Part shown: in pieces, positions 17,319 to 25,169 of the stretch
Position numbering within the stretch: position 1 is the first letter of the stretch
How the letters are laid out: every line of letters starts with the position of its first letter
Assembly: GCF_000757905.1 (NCBI RefSeq)
Contig: NZ_JRLH01000016.1
Length of the DNA: 64,000 nt
Strand: one strand, 5' to 3'
From: Arsenophonus nilaparvatae
Lineage (GTDB): Bacteria; Pseudomonadota; Gammaproteobacteria; Enterobacterales; Enterobacteriaceae
Position numbers and translations under genes: made by a program
Notes under the pieces: model-generated
What the model saw: only the letters and a program-made list of their open reading frames with translations
Database searches by the model: none
Told to the model about the DNA's origin: nothing

Positions 17319-17498
17319 ATGGCTAAGACTATTAAAATTACACAATTTCGCAGTACTATTGGTCGTTTGCCAAAACATAAGGCAACCATGATCGGTTTAG
17401 GTCTGCGTCGTATCGGTCATACTGTAGAACGTGAAGATACACCAGCGGTCCGCGGCATGATCAATTTGGTTTCCTACATGGTTAAAGTTGAGGAGTAA
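17319..17498 (+). CDS. rpmD: 50S ribosomal protein L30
   Basis: L30 is a small large-subunit protein. The frame from ATG 17319 gives 59 residues beginning MAKTIKITQFRSTIGRLPKH, the E. coli length. It fits exactly between rpsE and rplO. It ends VVKVEE-like (YMVKVEE), 3 bases before the rplO start. Confidence 0.97.
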   Translation: MAKTIKITQFRSTIGRLPKHKATMIGLGLRRIGHTVEREDTPAVRGMINLVSYMVKVEE

Positions 17499-17501
17499 CA
17501 G

Positions 17502-17936
17502 ATGCGCTTAAATACTCTGTCTCCAGCTGAAGGTGCTAAACATGCACCTAAACGCGTAGGTCGCGGTATTGGTTCCGGTTTAGGTAAAACTGGCGGACGT
17601 GGTCATAAAGGTCAGAAGTCTCGTTCTGGCGGTGGCGTACGTCGTGGTTTTGAAGGCGGTCAGATGCCTCTATATCGTCGTTTACCAAAATTTGGTTTTA
17701 CTTCACGTAAAGCAATGATTACTGCAGAAGTTCGTTTGTCAGACTTTGCTAAAGTTGAAGGCGATGTCATTGATCTGAATACGCTGAAAGCTGCTAATAT
17801 AGTTGGCATTCAAATAGAATATGCGAAAGTTATTCTTTCTGGTGAAGTTAATCGTCCAGTAACTGTACGTGGTCTTCGTGTAACAAAAGGTGCACGGACT
17901 GCAATTGAAGCGGCTGGCGGTAAAATCGAGGAATAA
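17502..17936 (+). CDS. rplO: 50S ribosomal protein L15
   Basis: L15 is an assembly protein of the large subunit with a long basic extension. It has 144 residues, the E. coli length. The glycine-rich RGIGSGLGKTGGRGHKGQ segment near the start is diagnostic. It lies 7 bases upstream of secY. Confidence 0.98.
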   Translation: MRLNTLSPAEGAKHAPKRVGRGIGSGLGKTGGRGHKGQKSRSGGGVRRGFEGGQMPLYRRLPKFGFTSRKAMITAEVRLSDFAKVEGDVIDLNTLKAANIVGIQIEYAKVILSGEVNRPVTVRGLRVTKGARTAIEAAGGKIEE

Positions 17937-17943
17937 GTTACAG

Positions 17944-19269
17944 ATGGCGAAGCAACCAGGTTTAGATTTTCAAAGTGCTAAAGGTGGCATAGGCGAACTT
18001 AAACGCAGGCTTTTGTTTGTTATTGGGGCGCTGATTGTTTTCCGTATTGGTTCTTTTATTCCTATTCCTGGTATTGATGCCACTGTGCTTGCCAAATTGC
18101 TTGAACAGCAAAGAGGCACCATCATTGAAATGTTTAATATGTTCTCTGGTGGTGCACTTAGTCGTGCTTCTATCTTTGCATTGGGAATTATGCCGTATAT
18201 TTCGGCATCGATTATTGTCCAATTACTGACTGTAGTTAATCCACGTCTAGCAGAGATTAAGAAGGAAGGGGAAGCCGGTCGCCGTAAGATTAGTCAATAT
18301 ACGCGTTATGGTACTTTGGTATTAGCGATATTCCAATCTATTGGTATTGCGACAGGTTTACCAAATATGGCTGGAATGCAAGGGTTGGTAATTAATCCTG
18401 GTTTTCCGTTTTATTTCACGGCCGTTGTTAGTTTAGTGACAGGAACAATGTTTCTGATGTGGCTAGGCGAACAAATTACTGAAAGAGGTATTGGAAACGG
18501 TATCTCTATCATTATCTTTGCAGGTATAGTTGCGGGGCTCCCGCCGGCCATCGGCCATACCATTGAGCAAGCTCGGCAAGGCGATTTGCACTTCCTCCTG
18601 TTGTTGTTGATTGCAGTTTTAGTATTTGCTGTGACTTATTTTGTTGTCTTTATGGAACGTGGTCAGCGCCGCATAGTGGTTAACTACGCAAAACGTCAAC
18701 AAGGTCGTCGCATTTATGCTGCACAAAGCACACATTTACCATTAAAGGTAAATATGGCAGGTGTTATTCCTGCAATTTTTGCTTCCAGTATTATACTGTT
18801 CCCAGGTACAATAGCTTCCTGGTTTGGTGATGGAACAGGTTGGGGTTGGCTGACAGCTATTTCAATGTATTTGCAGCCAGGACAACCGCTTTATGTGTTA
18901 CTTTATGCATCTGCAATCATCTTCTTCTGTTTCTTTTATACGGCATTAGTTTTTAATCCGCGAGAGACAGCAGATAACCTGAAGAAGTCCGGTGCATTTG
19001 TACCAGGAATTCGTCCGGGAGAGCAAACGGCCAAGTATATTGACAAAGTAATGACACGCCTAACATTAGTAGGTGCATTGTATATTACTTTTATTTGCTT
19101 AATCCCGGAGTTCATGCGTGACGCAATGAAAGTTCCATTCTATTTTGGTGGTACTTCACTTCTAATTGTCGTCGTCGTTATTATGGACTTTATGGCTCAA
19201 GTGCAAACTCTTATGATGTCCAGTCAATATGAGTCTGCATTGAAAAAGGCAAATCTTAAAGGCAAATAA
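17944..19269 (+). CDS. secY: Protein translocase channel subunit SecY
   Basis: SecY forms the protein-conducting channel of the inner membrane, working with SecE (42396-42779) and SecG. The ATG at 17944 (MAKQPGLDFQ) gives 441 residues against 443 in E. coli. An in-frame start inside rplO at 17890 is rejected because the family begins at MAKQPG. Ten hydrophobic segments are present, along with the cytoplasmic loop NPRETADNLKKSGAFVPGIR used by SecA and ribosomes. It is in the spc operon, as usual. Confidence 0.98.
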   Translation: MAKQPGLDFQSAKGGIGELKRRLLFVIGALIVFRIGSFIPIPGIDATVLAKLLEQQRGTIIEMFNMFSGGALSRASIFALGIMPYISASIIVQLLTVVNPRLAEIKKEGEAGRRKISQYTRYGTLVLAIFQSIGIATGLPNMAGMQGLVINPGFPFYFTAVVSLVTGTMFLMWLGEQITERGIGNGISIIIFAGIVAGLPPAIGHTIEQARQGDLHFLLLLLIAVLVFAVTYFVVFMERGQRRIVVNYAKRQQGRRIYAAQSTHLPLKVNMAGVIPAIFASSIILFPGTIASWFGDGTGWGWLTAISMYLQPGQPLYVLLYASAIIFFCFFYTALVFNPRETADNLKKSGAFVPGIRPGEQTAKYIDKVMTRLTLVGALYITFICLIPEFMRDAMKVPFYFGGTSLLIVVVVIMDFMAQVQTLMMSSQYESALKKANLKGK

Positions 19270-19312
19270 TTGTCTTTAAATTAATTTGCTTAGGAAGTTA
19301 CGGAGAGTAAAA

Positions 19313-19429
19313 ATGAAAGTTCGTGCTTCAGTCAAGAAATTATGCCGTAACTGTAAAATCATTAGACGTGAAGGTATTGTTCGTGTGATTTGCAGCGTTG
19401 AACCAAGACATAAACAACGTCAAGGTTAA
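19313..19429 (+). CDS. rpmJ: 50S ribosomal protein L36
   Basis: L36 is a 38-residue protein at the base of the L7/L12 stalk. The translation starts MKVRASVKKLCRNCKIIRR. Cys11, Cys14, Cys27 and His33 form a zinc ribbon, so this is the zinc-dependent form, which is zinc-responsive in many bacteria. The start has the Shine-Dalgarno CGGAGAG. It is the last gene of the spc operon. Confidence 0.97.
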   Translation: MKVRASVKKLCRNCKIIRREGIVRVICSVEPRHKQRQG

Positions 19430-19439
19430 GAAAAAGCAT

Positions 19440-19577
19440 TTTTTTCTTGCAAAGTTGGGTTGAGCTGGCTAAATTAGCCAGCGAAACTTTTTATCTAAAA
19501 AAATGTATAGCTGTTTGAGTATCCTGAAAGCGGGCTTTTCAGCACAGTTATGCAGTATTTAACTTTAGGAGTGCATA
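19440..19577 (+). promoter_or_regulatory. Alpha operon leader with S4-binding pseudoknot
   Basis: The segment holds the stem GAGCTGGCTA/TAGCCAGC (near 19462-19481) and, close to rpsM, GAGTATCCTGAAAGCGGGCTTTTCAGCA followed by GGAGTGCATAGTGG, nearly the same as the E. coli alpha operon pseudoknot (the quoted part is in two pieces: GAGTATCCTGAAAG, then CGGGCTTTTCAGCA). There S4 traps the ribosome at the rpsM start. The match is to remembered E. coli sequence; no fold was computed. Confidence 0.8.
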
Positions 19578-19931
19578 GTGGCCCGTATAGCAGGCATTAA
19601 CATTCCTGATCAACATACCGTAATCGCATTAACATCGATTTACGGCATCGGCAAAACTCGCTCACAGTCAATCTGTGCAGCAACTGGTATTGCTGAGCAT
19701 GTTAAGATCAGTGAGCTGTCTGAAGAGCAAATCGACAAGTTACGTGACGAAGTTGCTAAATACATTGTTGAAGGTGATTTGCGTCGTGAAGTTACCCTAA
19801 GCATCAAGCGCTTAATGGATCTTGGTTGTTATCGTGGTTTACGTCACCGCCGTGGTCTTCCTGTGCGTGGTCAACGTACTAAGACTAATGCGCGTACCCG
19901 TAAGGGCCCGCGTAAGCCGATCAAGAAATAG
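19578..19931 (+). CDS. rpsM: 30S ribosomal protein S13
   Basis: S13 lies in the 30S head and bridges to the large subunit. It has 117 residues against 118 in E. coli. It starts with GTG at 19578, the same start used in E. coli, where the start lies within the S4-regulated pseudoknot. The basic tail RTKTNARTRKGPRKPIKK touches P-site tRNA. It is the first gene of the alpha operon. Confidence 0.98.
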   Translation: MARIAGINIPDQHTVIALTSIYGIGKTRSQSICAATGIAEHVKISELSEEQIDKLRDEVAKYIVEGDLRREVTLSIKRLMDLGCYRGLRHRRGLPVRGQRTKTNARTRKGPRKPIKK

Positions 19932-19946
19932 TCGGGGTATTAAATA

Positions 19947-20336
19947 ATGGCAAAAGCACCTATTCGTGCACGTAAGCGTGTAAGAAAACAAGTTTCAGAC
20001 GGTGTGGCTCATATCCATGCTTCTTTTAACAACACAATTGTTACCATTACTGATCGTCAAGGTAATGCATTGGGTTGGGCAACCGCAGGTGGTTCTGGTT
20101 TTCGTGGTTCTCGTAAGTCTACTCCGTTTGCCGCTCAAGTTGCAGCAGAACGTTGTGCTGAGGCAGTGAAAGAGTACGGAATCAAAAACTTAGAAGTTAT
20201 GGTTAAAGGACCTGGTCCTGGCCGTGAGTCAACTATCCGTGCGTTAAATGCGGCTGGTTTCCGCATTACTAACATTACTGATGTGACTCCGATCCCTCAT
20301 AACGGTTGTCGTCCACCGAAGAAACGTCGTGTTTAA
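19947..20336 (+). CDS. rpsK: 30S ribosomal protein S11
   Basis: S11 lies on the 30S platform near the E site. It has 129 residues, the E. coli length, ending in the universal [16 protein letters not shown]. The N-terminal basic segment and the [16 protein letters not shown] loop are intact. It is in the alpha operon, 15 bases after rpsM. Confidence 0.98.
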
Positions 20337-20371
20337 TTACGTTGCGTTTTTAGGATTGTTGGAGAAAGAAA

Positions 20372-20992
20372 ATGGCTAGATATTTGGGTCCTAAGCTCAA
20401 GCTGAGCCGTCGCGAGGGTACAGATCTTTTTCTTAAGTCTGGCGTTCGCGCGATTGACACCAAGTGTAAATTAGAACAGGCACCAGGACAGCATGGCGCA
20501 CGTAAACCGCGTCTATCTGATTATGGTGTTCAGTTACGTGAGAAACAAAAAGTTCGTCGTATTTACGGTGTTCTAGAACGTCAATTCCGTAACTATTATA
20601 AAGAAGCAACACGGTTGAAAGGTAATACGGGTGAAAATTTGCTCAATTTGCTTGAAGGTCGTTTAGACAATACTGTTTATCGTATGGGCTTTGGCGCAAC
20701 ACGCGCGGAAGCACGTCAGATGGTTAGCCATAAAGCTATCATGGTAAATGGTCAAGTCGTTAATATTGCTTCTTATCAGGTTTCCCCGAATGACGTTATC
20801 AGCGTTCGTGAAAAAGCAAAAAAACAGTCTCGTATTAAGGCTGCTTTAGAACTTGCTGAACAGCGTGAGAAGCCAAATTGGCTGGAGGTTGATGCGGTTA
20901 AGATGGAAGGTGTGTTCAAACGTATTCCTGAACGTACTGATCTGTCTGCTGACATTAACGAACACCTGATCGTCGAGCTTTACTCTAAGTAA
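20372..20992 (+). CDS. rpsD: 30S ribosomal protein S4
   Basis: S4 is a primary 16S-binding protein, an accuracy determinant and the translational repressor of the alpha operon. It has 206 residues, as in E. coli. The S4 RNA-binding domain (RLDNTVYRMGFGATRAEARQ) is in the middle. It would act on the leader at 19440-19577. Confidence 0.98.
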   Translation: MARYLGPKLKLSRREGTDLFLKSGVRAIDTKCKLEQAPGQHGARKPRLSDYGVQLREKQKVRRIYGVLERQFRNYYKEATRLKGNTGENLLNLLEGRLDNTVYRMGFGATRAEARQMVSHKAIMVNGQVVNIASYQVSPNDVISVREKAKKQSRIKAALELAEQREKPNWLEVDAVKMEGVFKRIPERTDLSADINEHLIVELYSK

Positions 20993-21017
20993 AGCTTAGT
21001 ACCAAAGAGAGGACACA

Positions 21018-22007
21018 ATGCAGGGTTCTGTGACAGAGTTTCTTAAACCGCGCCTGGTTGATATCGAGCAAATTAGTTCGACGCACGCTAAGGTAACCCT
21101 TGAACCGTTAGAACGTGGCTTTGGCCATACTCTTGGTAACGCACTACGCCGTATTTTGCTTTCGTCTATGCCGGGTTGTGCTGTGACCGAGGTTAAAATT
21201 GATGGTGTACTGCATGAGTACAGCACTAAAGAAGGTGTGCAGGAAGATATCCTGGAGATTCTCCTTAACCTGAAAGGGCTGGCGGTAAAAGTTCACGGTA
21301 AAGATGAAGTTATTCTGACCTTGAATAAATCTGGAATTGGCCCTGTGACTGCCGCCGATATCACCCCTAATGATGATATCGAAATCGTCAAGCCGCAACA
21401 TGTTATCTGCCATCTAACTGATGAAAGCGCTGCTATTAATATGCGTATTAAAGTACAGCGTGGTCGTGGATATGTGCCGGCTTCTGCCCGTATTCATTCG
21501 GAAGAAGATGAGCGCCCAATCGGTCGTTTATTAGTTGATGCATGCTATAGCCCTGTAGAGCGTATTGCCTACAATGTTGAAGCGACGCGTGTAGAACAAC
21601 GCACTGATTTGGATAAGCTGGTTATCGAGATGGAAACTAACGGCACAATCGATCCAGAAGAGGCGATTCGTCGAGCAGCAACTATCTTGGCTGAACAACT
21701 CGAAGCTTTCGTTGATTTACGCGATGTTGCTAAGGTTGAAGTTAAAGATGAGAAGCCAGAGTTTGATCCGATTCTGCTGCGCGCAGTTGACGATCTGGAA
21801 TTGACTGTCCGCTCTGCTAACTGTTTAAAAGCAGAAGCTATCCACTACATCGGTGATTTGGTTCAGCGCACTGAAGTTGAGTTGCTTAAAACGCCTAATC
21901 TTGGTAAAAAATCACTTACTGAAATTAAGGATGTTTTGGCATCAAGAGGTTTATCGCTAGGCATGCGTCTAGAAAATTGGCCTCCAGCAAGTATTGCTGA
22001 TGAATGA
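21018..22007 (+). CDS. rpoA: RNA polymerase alpha subunit
   Basis: The alpha subunit dimerises to start polymerase assembly and contacts activators and UP elements. It has 329 residues, the E. coli length. The N-terminal domain (LEPLERGFGHTLGNALRRIL) and the C-terminal domain (RSANCLKAEAIHYIGDLVQR), with Arg265-region DNA contacts, are joined by a normal linker. It lies in the alpha operon between rpsD and rplQ. Confidence 0.99.
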   Translation: MQGSVTEFLKPRLVDIEQISSTHAKVTLEPLERGFGHTLGNALRRILLSSMPGCAVTEVKIDGVLHEYSTKEGVQEDILEILLNLKGLAVKVHGKDEVILTLNKSGIGPVTAADITPNDDIEIVKPQHVICHLTDESAAINMRIKVQRGRGYVPASARIHSEEDERPIGRLLVDACYSPVERIAYNVEATRVEQRTDLDKLVIEMETNGTIDPEEAIRRAATILAEQLEAFVDLRDVAKVEVKDEKPEFDPILLRAVDDLELTVRSANCLKAEAIHYIGDLVQRTEVELLKTPNLGKKSLTEIKDVLASRGLSLGMRLENWPPASIADE

Positions 22008-22044
22008 GATCACAGGTTAAGGTTTTACTGAGAAGGATAAGGTC

Positions 22045-22434
22045 ATGCGCCATCGTAAGAGTGGTCGTCAATTGAACCGCAATAGTAGCCATCGCCAAGC
22101 TATGTTTCGTAACATGGCTGGCTCTTTAGTTCGTCATGAGATTATCAAGACAACTTTACCAAAGGCGAAAGAGTTGCGCCGTGTCGTTGAGCCACTGATT
22201 ACTCTTGCCAAGACCGACAGCGTAGCTAATCGTCGTCTGGCATTTGCCCGTACTCGTGATAATGAGATCGTGGCAAAATTATTTAATGAACTTGGACCGC
22301 GTTTCGCGACCCGTGCAGGTGGTTATACTCGTATTATGAAGTGTGGCTTCCGTGCAGGTGACAATGCGCCGATGGCTTACATCGAGCTTGTTGATCGTAC
22401 TGTTGAGTCTCAAGCAGAAGTAACTGCAGAATAA
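22045..22434 (+). CDS. rplQ: 50S ribosomal protein L17
   Basis: L17 lies near the tunnel exit. It has 129 residues against 127 in E. coli, beginning MRHRKSGRQLNRNSSHRQAM. It is the last gene of the alpha operon and is followed within 15 bases by a strong terminator. Confidence 0.98.
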   Translation: MRHRKSGRQLNRNSSHRQAMFRNMAGSLVRHEIIKTTLPKAKELRRVVEPLITLAKTDSVANRRLAFARTRDNEIVAKLFNELGPRFATRAGGYTRIMKCGFRAGDNAPMAYIELVDRTVESQAEVTAE

Positions 22435-22448
22435 ATTTGCAATTACAT

Positions 22449-22476
22449 AAAAAACCGGGATTAATTCCGGTTTTTT
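22449..22476 (+). terminator. Terminator of the alpha operon
   Basis: AAAAAACCGG (22449-22458) pairs perfectly with CCGGTTTTTT (22467-22476), with an 8-base loop. It would also work for transcription in the opposite direction. Confidence 0.9.
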
Positions 22477-22556
22477 ATTATCTAAAAATTAACTTTTTGT
22501 CATTTCATAGTTTGCTATCATAGTGGATAATATTTATACATATATAAGAGGTGGTT

Positions 22557-22970
22557 ATGTATCATATAGGTAAATTAGCTAAGTTAGCAGATGTTACAAC
22601 CGATACAATTCGTTTCTATGAAAAACAAGGGCTAATGGAACGTCCTAATCGTACAGAAAGTGGTTATCGTCTTTATAGCAAAAAAGATTTACAACGTTTA
22701 CGTTTTATTCGTTATGCTAAGCAGTTAGGCTTTACTTTGGAATCTATTTCAGAATTATTGTCTATTCGCATTGATCCTGCCCATCATACTTGCCAGGAGT
22801 CGAAAAATATTGTAGATGCTCGCTTGCAGGAGATTGAAATTAAAATTATAGAGATGGAGAGAATGAGAAATTCATTAAAAATGCTTAGTGCGGCTTGTTG
22901 TGGTAGTAAACATGTTAGTACTGGATGTTCAATTTTAGAGATCCTTGAACAAGGCGCCAGTAAACATTAA
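22557..22970 (+). CDS. zntR: Zn(II)-responsive MerR-family regulator ZntR
   Basis: ZntR activates the zinc exporter gene zntA by untwisting its promoter when zinc is bound. The ATG at 22557 (MYHIGKLAKLADV) gives 137 residues; a GTG two codons upstream overlaps the Shine-Dalgarno AAGAGG. The N-terminal winged helix (TTDTIRFYEKQGLMERPNR) is followed by the dimer helix and the metal-binding cysteines: HTCQES, the pair in AACCGSKH, and TGCSILE. This is the ZntR pattern. zntA itself is not in the window. Its position beside rplQ and arfA is as in E. coli. Confidence 0.93.
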   Translation: MYHIGKLAKLADVTTDTIRFYEKQGLMERPNRTESGYRLYSKKDLQRLRFIRYAKQLGFTLESISELLSIRIDPAHHTCQESKNIVDARLQEIEIKIIEMERMRNSLKMLSAACCGSKHVSTGCSILEILEQGASKH

Positions 22971-23046
22971 ATGATATGTCCGTTTTGGATGAAATAAAAT
23001 TTTATAGATGTTTATTTAAAAAGTCATTGATATTGGAGAATTTGGT

Positions 23047-23247
23047 ATGGCAAATTATCAGCATAAACGAGGCCTTATAAAGAAGAGTGCAGTAGAGGCG
23101 ATACTGTATGATCCTCTATTTAGGCAACGAATTGAAAAAAATAAAAAAGGAAAAGGGAGTTATCGAAGAAAAATGAAACATAGTAAAGAGCAAACGAGTG
23201 GGTTAGTAATGCTTAATTTTAAAAATTTATTATTACTAACCCACTAG
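23047..23247 (+). CDS. arfA: Alternative ribosome-rescue factor ArfA
   Basis: ArfA recruits release factor RF2 to ribosomes stalled on mRNAs without a stop codon and is the backup for tmRNA. It has 66 residues. The core DPLFRQRIEKNKKGKGSYRRK is nearly the same as in E. coli. A perfect 14-base inverted repeat lies inside the 3' end of the reading frame (23197-23245). In E. coli such a hairpin makes the arfA mRNA itself non-stop, by RNase III cleavage or termination, so that ArfA accumulates only when tmRNA fails. The full-length C-terminus (GLVMLNFKNLLLLTH) is hydrophobic, as in the unstable form in E. coli. Confidence 0.93.
   Translation: MANYQHKRGLIKKSAVEAILYDPLFRQRIEKNKKGKGSYRRKMKHSKEQTSGLVMLNFKNLLLLTH
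23197..23245 (+). promoter_or_regulatory. Hairpin inside arfA that would generate non-stop mRNA
   Basis: AGTGGGTTAGTAAT (23197-23210) is the exact reverse complement of ATTACTAACCCACT (23232-23245). The loop is 21 bases and holds a further AATTTT/AAAATT pairing. The stop codon begins at the last base of the stem. A T-rich tract follows, so the element may also act as a terminator between the convergent arfA and mscL. Confidence 0.8.
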
Positions 23248-23253
23248 TTTTGA

Positions 23254-23654
23254 TTATTTTTGTTTTTTTAATAAATCACGAATTTCTGTTAATAATGTGA
23301 CTTCTTTAGTTGGTGGTGCTGCTGGAGCTTCTTCTTTTTCGCGACGCAATTTATTTATAAGTTTTATCGCAATAAAAATTGCTATAGCGATGATTAGAAA
23401 ATCAAAAATATTTTGAATAAATACACCATATAATTCATAGTAACAGCAGGTATATTATCGTGGGCTTCCTTTAAGACAAGATGAAATTGCTTAAAATCAA
23501 TACCGCCGATAAGTAATCCAAGGGGAGGCATAATAATATCTGCAACAAGAGAAGAAACAATTTTGCCAAATGCTGCACCAATAATAACACCCACAGCTAG
23601 ATCAATAACGTTGCCTTTCATTGCAAATTCACGGAATTCTTTTAAAAAGCTCAT
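23254..23654 (-). pseudogene. mscL: Large-conductance mechanosensitive channel MscL, frameshifted
   Basis: MscL is the inner-membrane emergency valve that opens under hypo-osmotic shock. The N-terminal half, with TM1 (VIDLAVGVIIGAAFGKIV) and the periplasmic loop (GGIDFKQF), is normal. After MNY the frame is shifted by two extra bases in a TATAT run (+ strand about 23430), and translation stops at 23394 after 86 residues counted from MSFLKE. Removing two bases restores the second membrane helix (FLIIAIAIFIAIKLI) and the tail ending LLTEIRDLLKKQK, 132 residues against 136 in E. coli. It is either a recent loss or a sequencing error. The ATG at 23654 is chosen over the one at 23675 by alignment. 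Confidence 0.88.
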
Positions 23655-23743
23655 AGTCCCCTCACCGTTAATCAAAATAGAACGTAAAATTTTATAAGAA
23701 TATTTAAATTATAATATCTATTAATATATTTCTATCAAAATTT

Positions 23744-25120
23744 TTACAAAAAGAATGGGCTAGGTTGGAAGATCTTTTCTACTTCAGGAACATGTTTTTT
23801 ATCAGTAATGAACATAATGATGTGATCATCTTGTTCAATAATATGATAGCTATTTGCAATGATGACTTCATCATCACGAACAATAGCACCGATAATTGTG
23901 CCTGGAGGAAGCTTTATTTCTGAAATTTTTCTACCAACAACTTTGGATGTGTTTTCATCACCGTGAGCAATAGCTTCTATCGCTTCAGCAACGCCTTTAC
24001 GTAAGGATGAAACATTAATTATATCTGCTTTACGAACATGTCCTAATAAAGCGGAAATTGTTGCTTGTTGAGGTGATATAGCGATATCAATGACTCCTCC
24101 TTGTACCAGATCAACATAAGCAGAACGTTGGATAAGAACCATCACTTTCTTTGCGCCCATTTTTTTGGCAAGCATAGCTGACATAATATTAGCTTCATCA
24201 TCATTAGTCAGTGCTATAAAAACATCTGTTTGCTCAATATGTTCTTCCGCTAAAAGCTCTTGATCTGAAGCATCACCATAAAACACGATTGTATCATGTA
24301 ATAGTTCTGCTAATTCGGTTGCTCTTTCTTGATCACGTTCTATTAATTTGACGCTGTAATCTTTTTCTAGCTGTTTTGCTAGCCCTGCACCAACATTGCC
24401 ACCACCAACTATCATAATTCGCTTGTAGGGTTTTTCCAGTCGTTGCAGTTCGCTCATTACAGCACGAATATGCTCAGTGGCTACAACAAAGAAGATTTCA
24501 TCTCCTGCCTCAATAATAGTGGATCCCTGTGGTCGAATGGGTCTATCTTGGCGAAATATAGCAGCAATTCGGGTATCAATATGGGGTAAATGTTCGCGTA
24601 AATTTAAGAGGGAATTTCCTACTAATGAACCTCCATAGTAGGCTTTTGCAGCAACAATACTTACTTTACCACTGGCGAAGTTAACAACCTGAAGTGCACC
24701 AGGATATTGGATTAATTTATAAATATAATCAATGACAAGCTGCTCTGGAGAAATAAGATAATCAATCGGTATGTGATCAGGGGTAAAAAGTTTTTCAGTT
24801 TCTTTGATATATTCAGATGCGCGTATTCTAGCAACTTTATTTGGCGTATTAAAAAGAGAATAAGCAATTTGGCATGCAATCATATTAGTTTCATCTGAAT
24901 TTGTCACAGCGACTAACATATCAGCATCTTCAGCACCGGCTTCCCTTAGGATCCTAGGGTATGAGCCATGCCCACTGACAACTCTTAGGTCGAATTTATC
25001 TTGTAGCTGGCGCAAACGTTCAGTATTAGTATCAACGATAGTGATATCGTTGTTTTCATCAACTAAATTTTCTGCAAGTGTTCCACCAACTTGTCCTGCA
25101 CCTAATATGATAATTTTCAT
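23744..25120 (-). CDS. trkA: Trk potassium uptake regulator TrkA
   Basis: TrkA is the NAD-binding peripheral subunit that gates the Trk potassium channels. It has 458 residues, exactly the E. coli length. It holds two RCK units, each starting with a Rossmann motif: GAGQVGGTLAENL at the N-terminus and GGGNVGAGLAKQLE near residue 238, each followed by a TrkA-C domain. It lies between rsmB and mscL on the minus strand, as in E. coli. The membrane subunit (TrkH or TrkG) is not in the window. Confidence 0.97.
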   Translation of the reverse strand: MKIIILGAGQVGGTLAENLVDENNDITIVDTNTERLRQLQDKFDLRVVSGHGSYPRILREAGAEDADMLVAVTNSDETNMIACQIAYSLFNTPNKVARIRASEYIKETEKLFTPDHIPIDYLISPEQLVIDYIYKLIQYPGALQVVNFASGKVSIVAAKAYYGGSLVGNSLLNLREHLPHIDTRIAAIFRQDRPIRPQGSTIIEAGDEIFFVVATEHIRAVMSELQRLEKPYKRIMIVGGGNVGAGLAKQLEKDYSVKLIERDQERATELAELLHDTIVFYGDASDQELLAEEHIEQTDVFIALTNDDEANIMSAMLAKKMGAKKVMVLIQRSAYVDLVQGGVIDIAISPQQATISALLGHVRKADIINVSSLRKGVAEAIEAIAHGDENTSKVVGRKISEIKLPPGTIIGAIVRDDEVIIANSYHIIEQDDHIIMFITDKKHVPEVEKIFQPSPFFL

Positions 25121-25169
25121 TATATTTTTATCTTACTGCCAGATTGAGTATTTATTCAAAATAGTAGTG

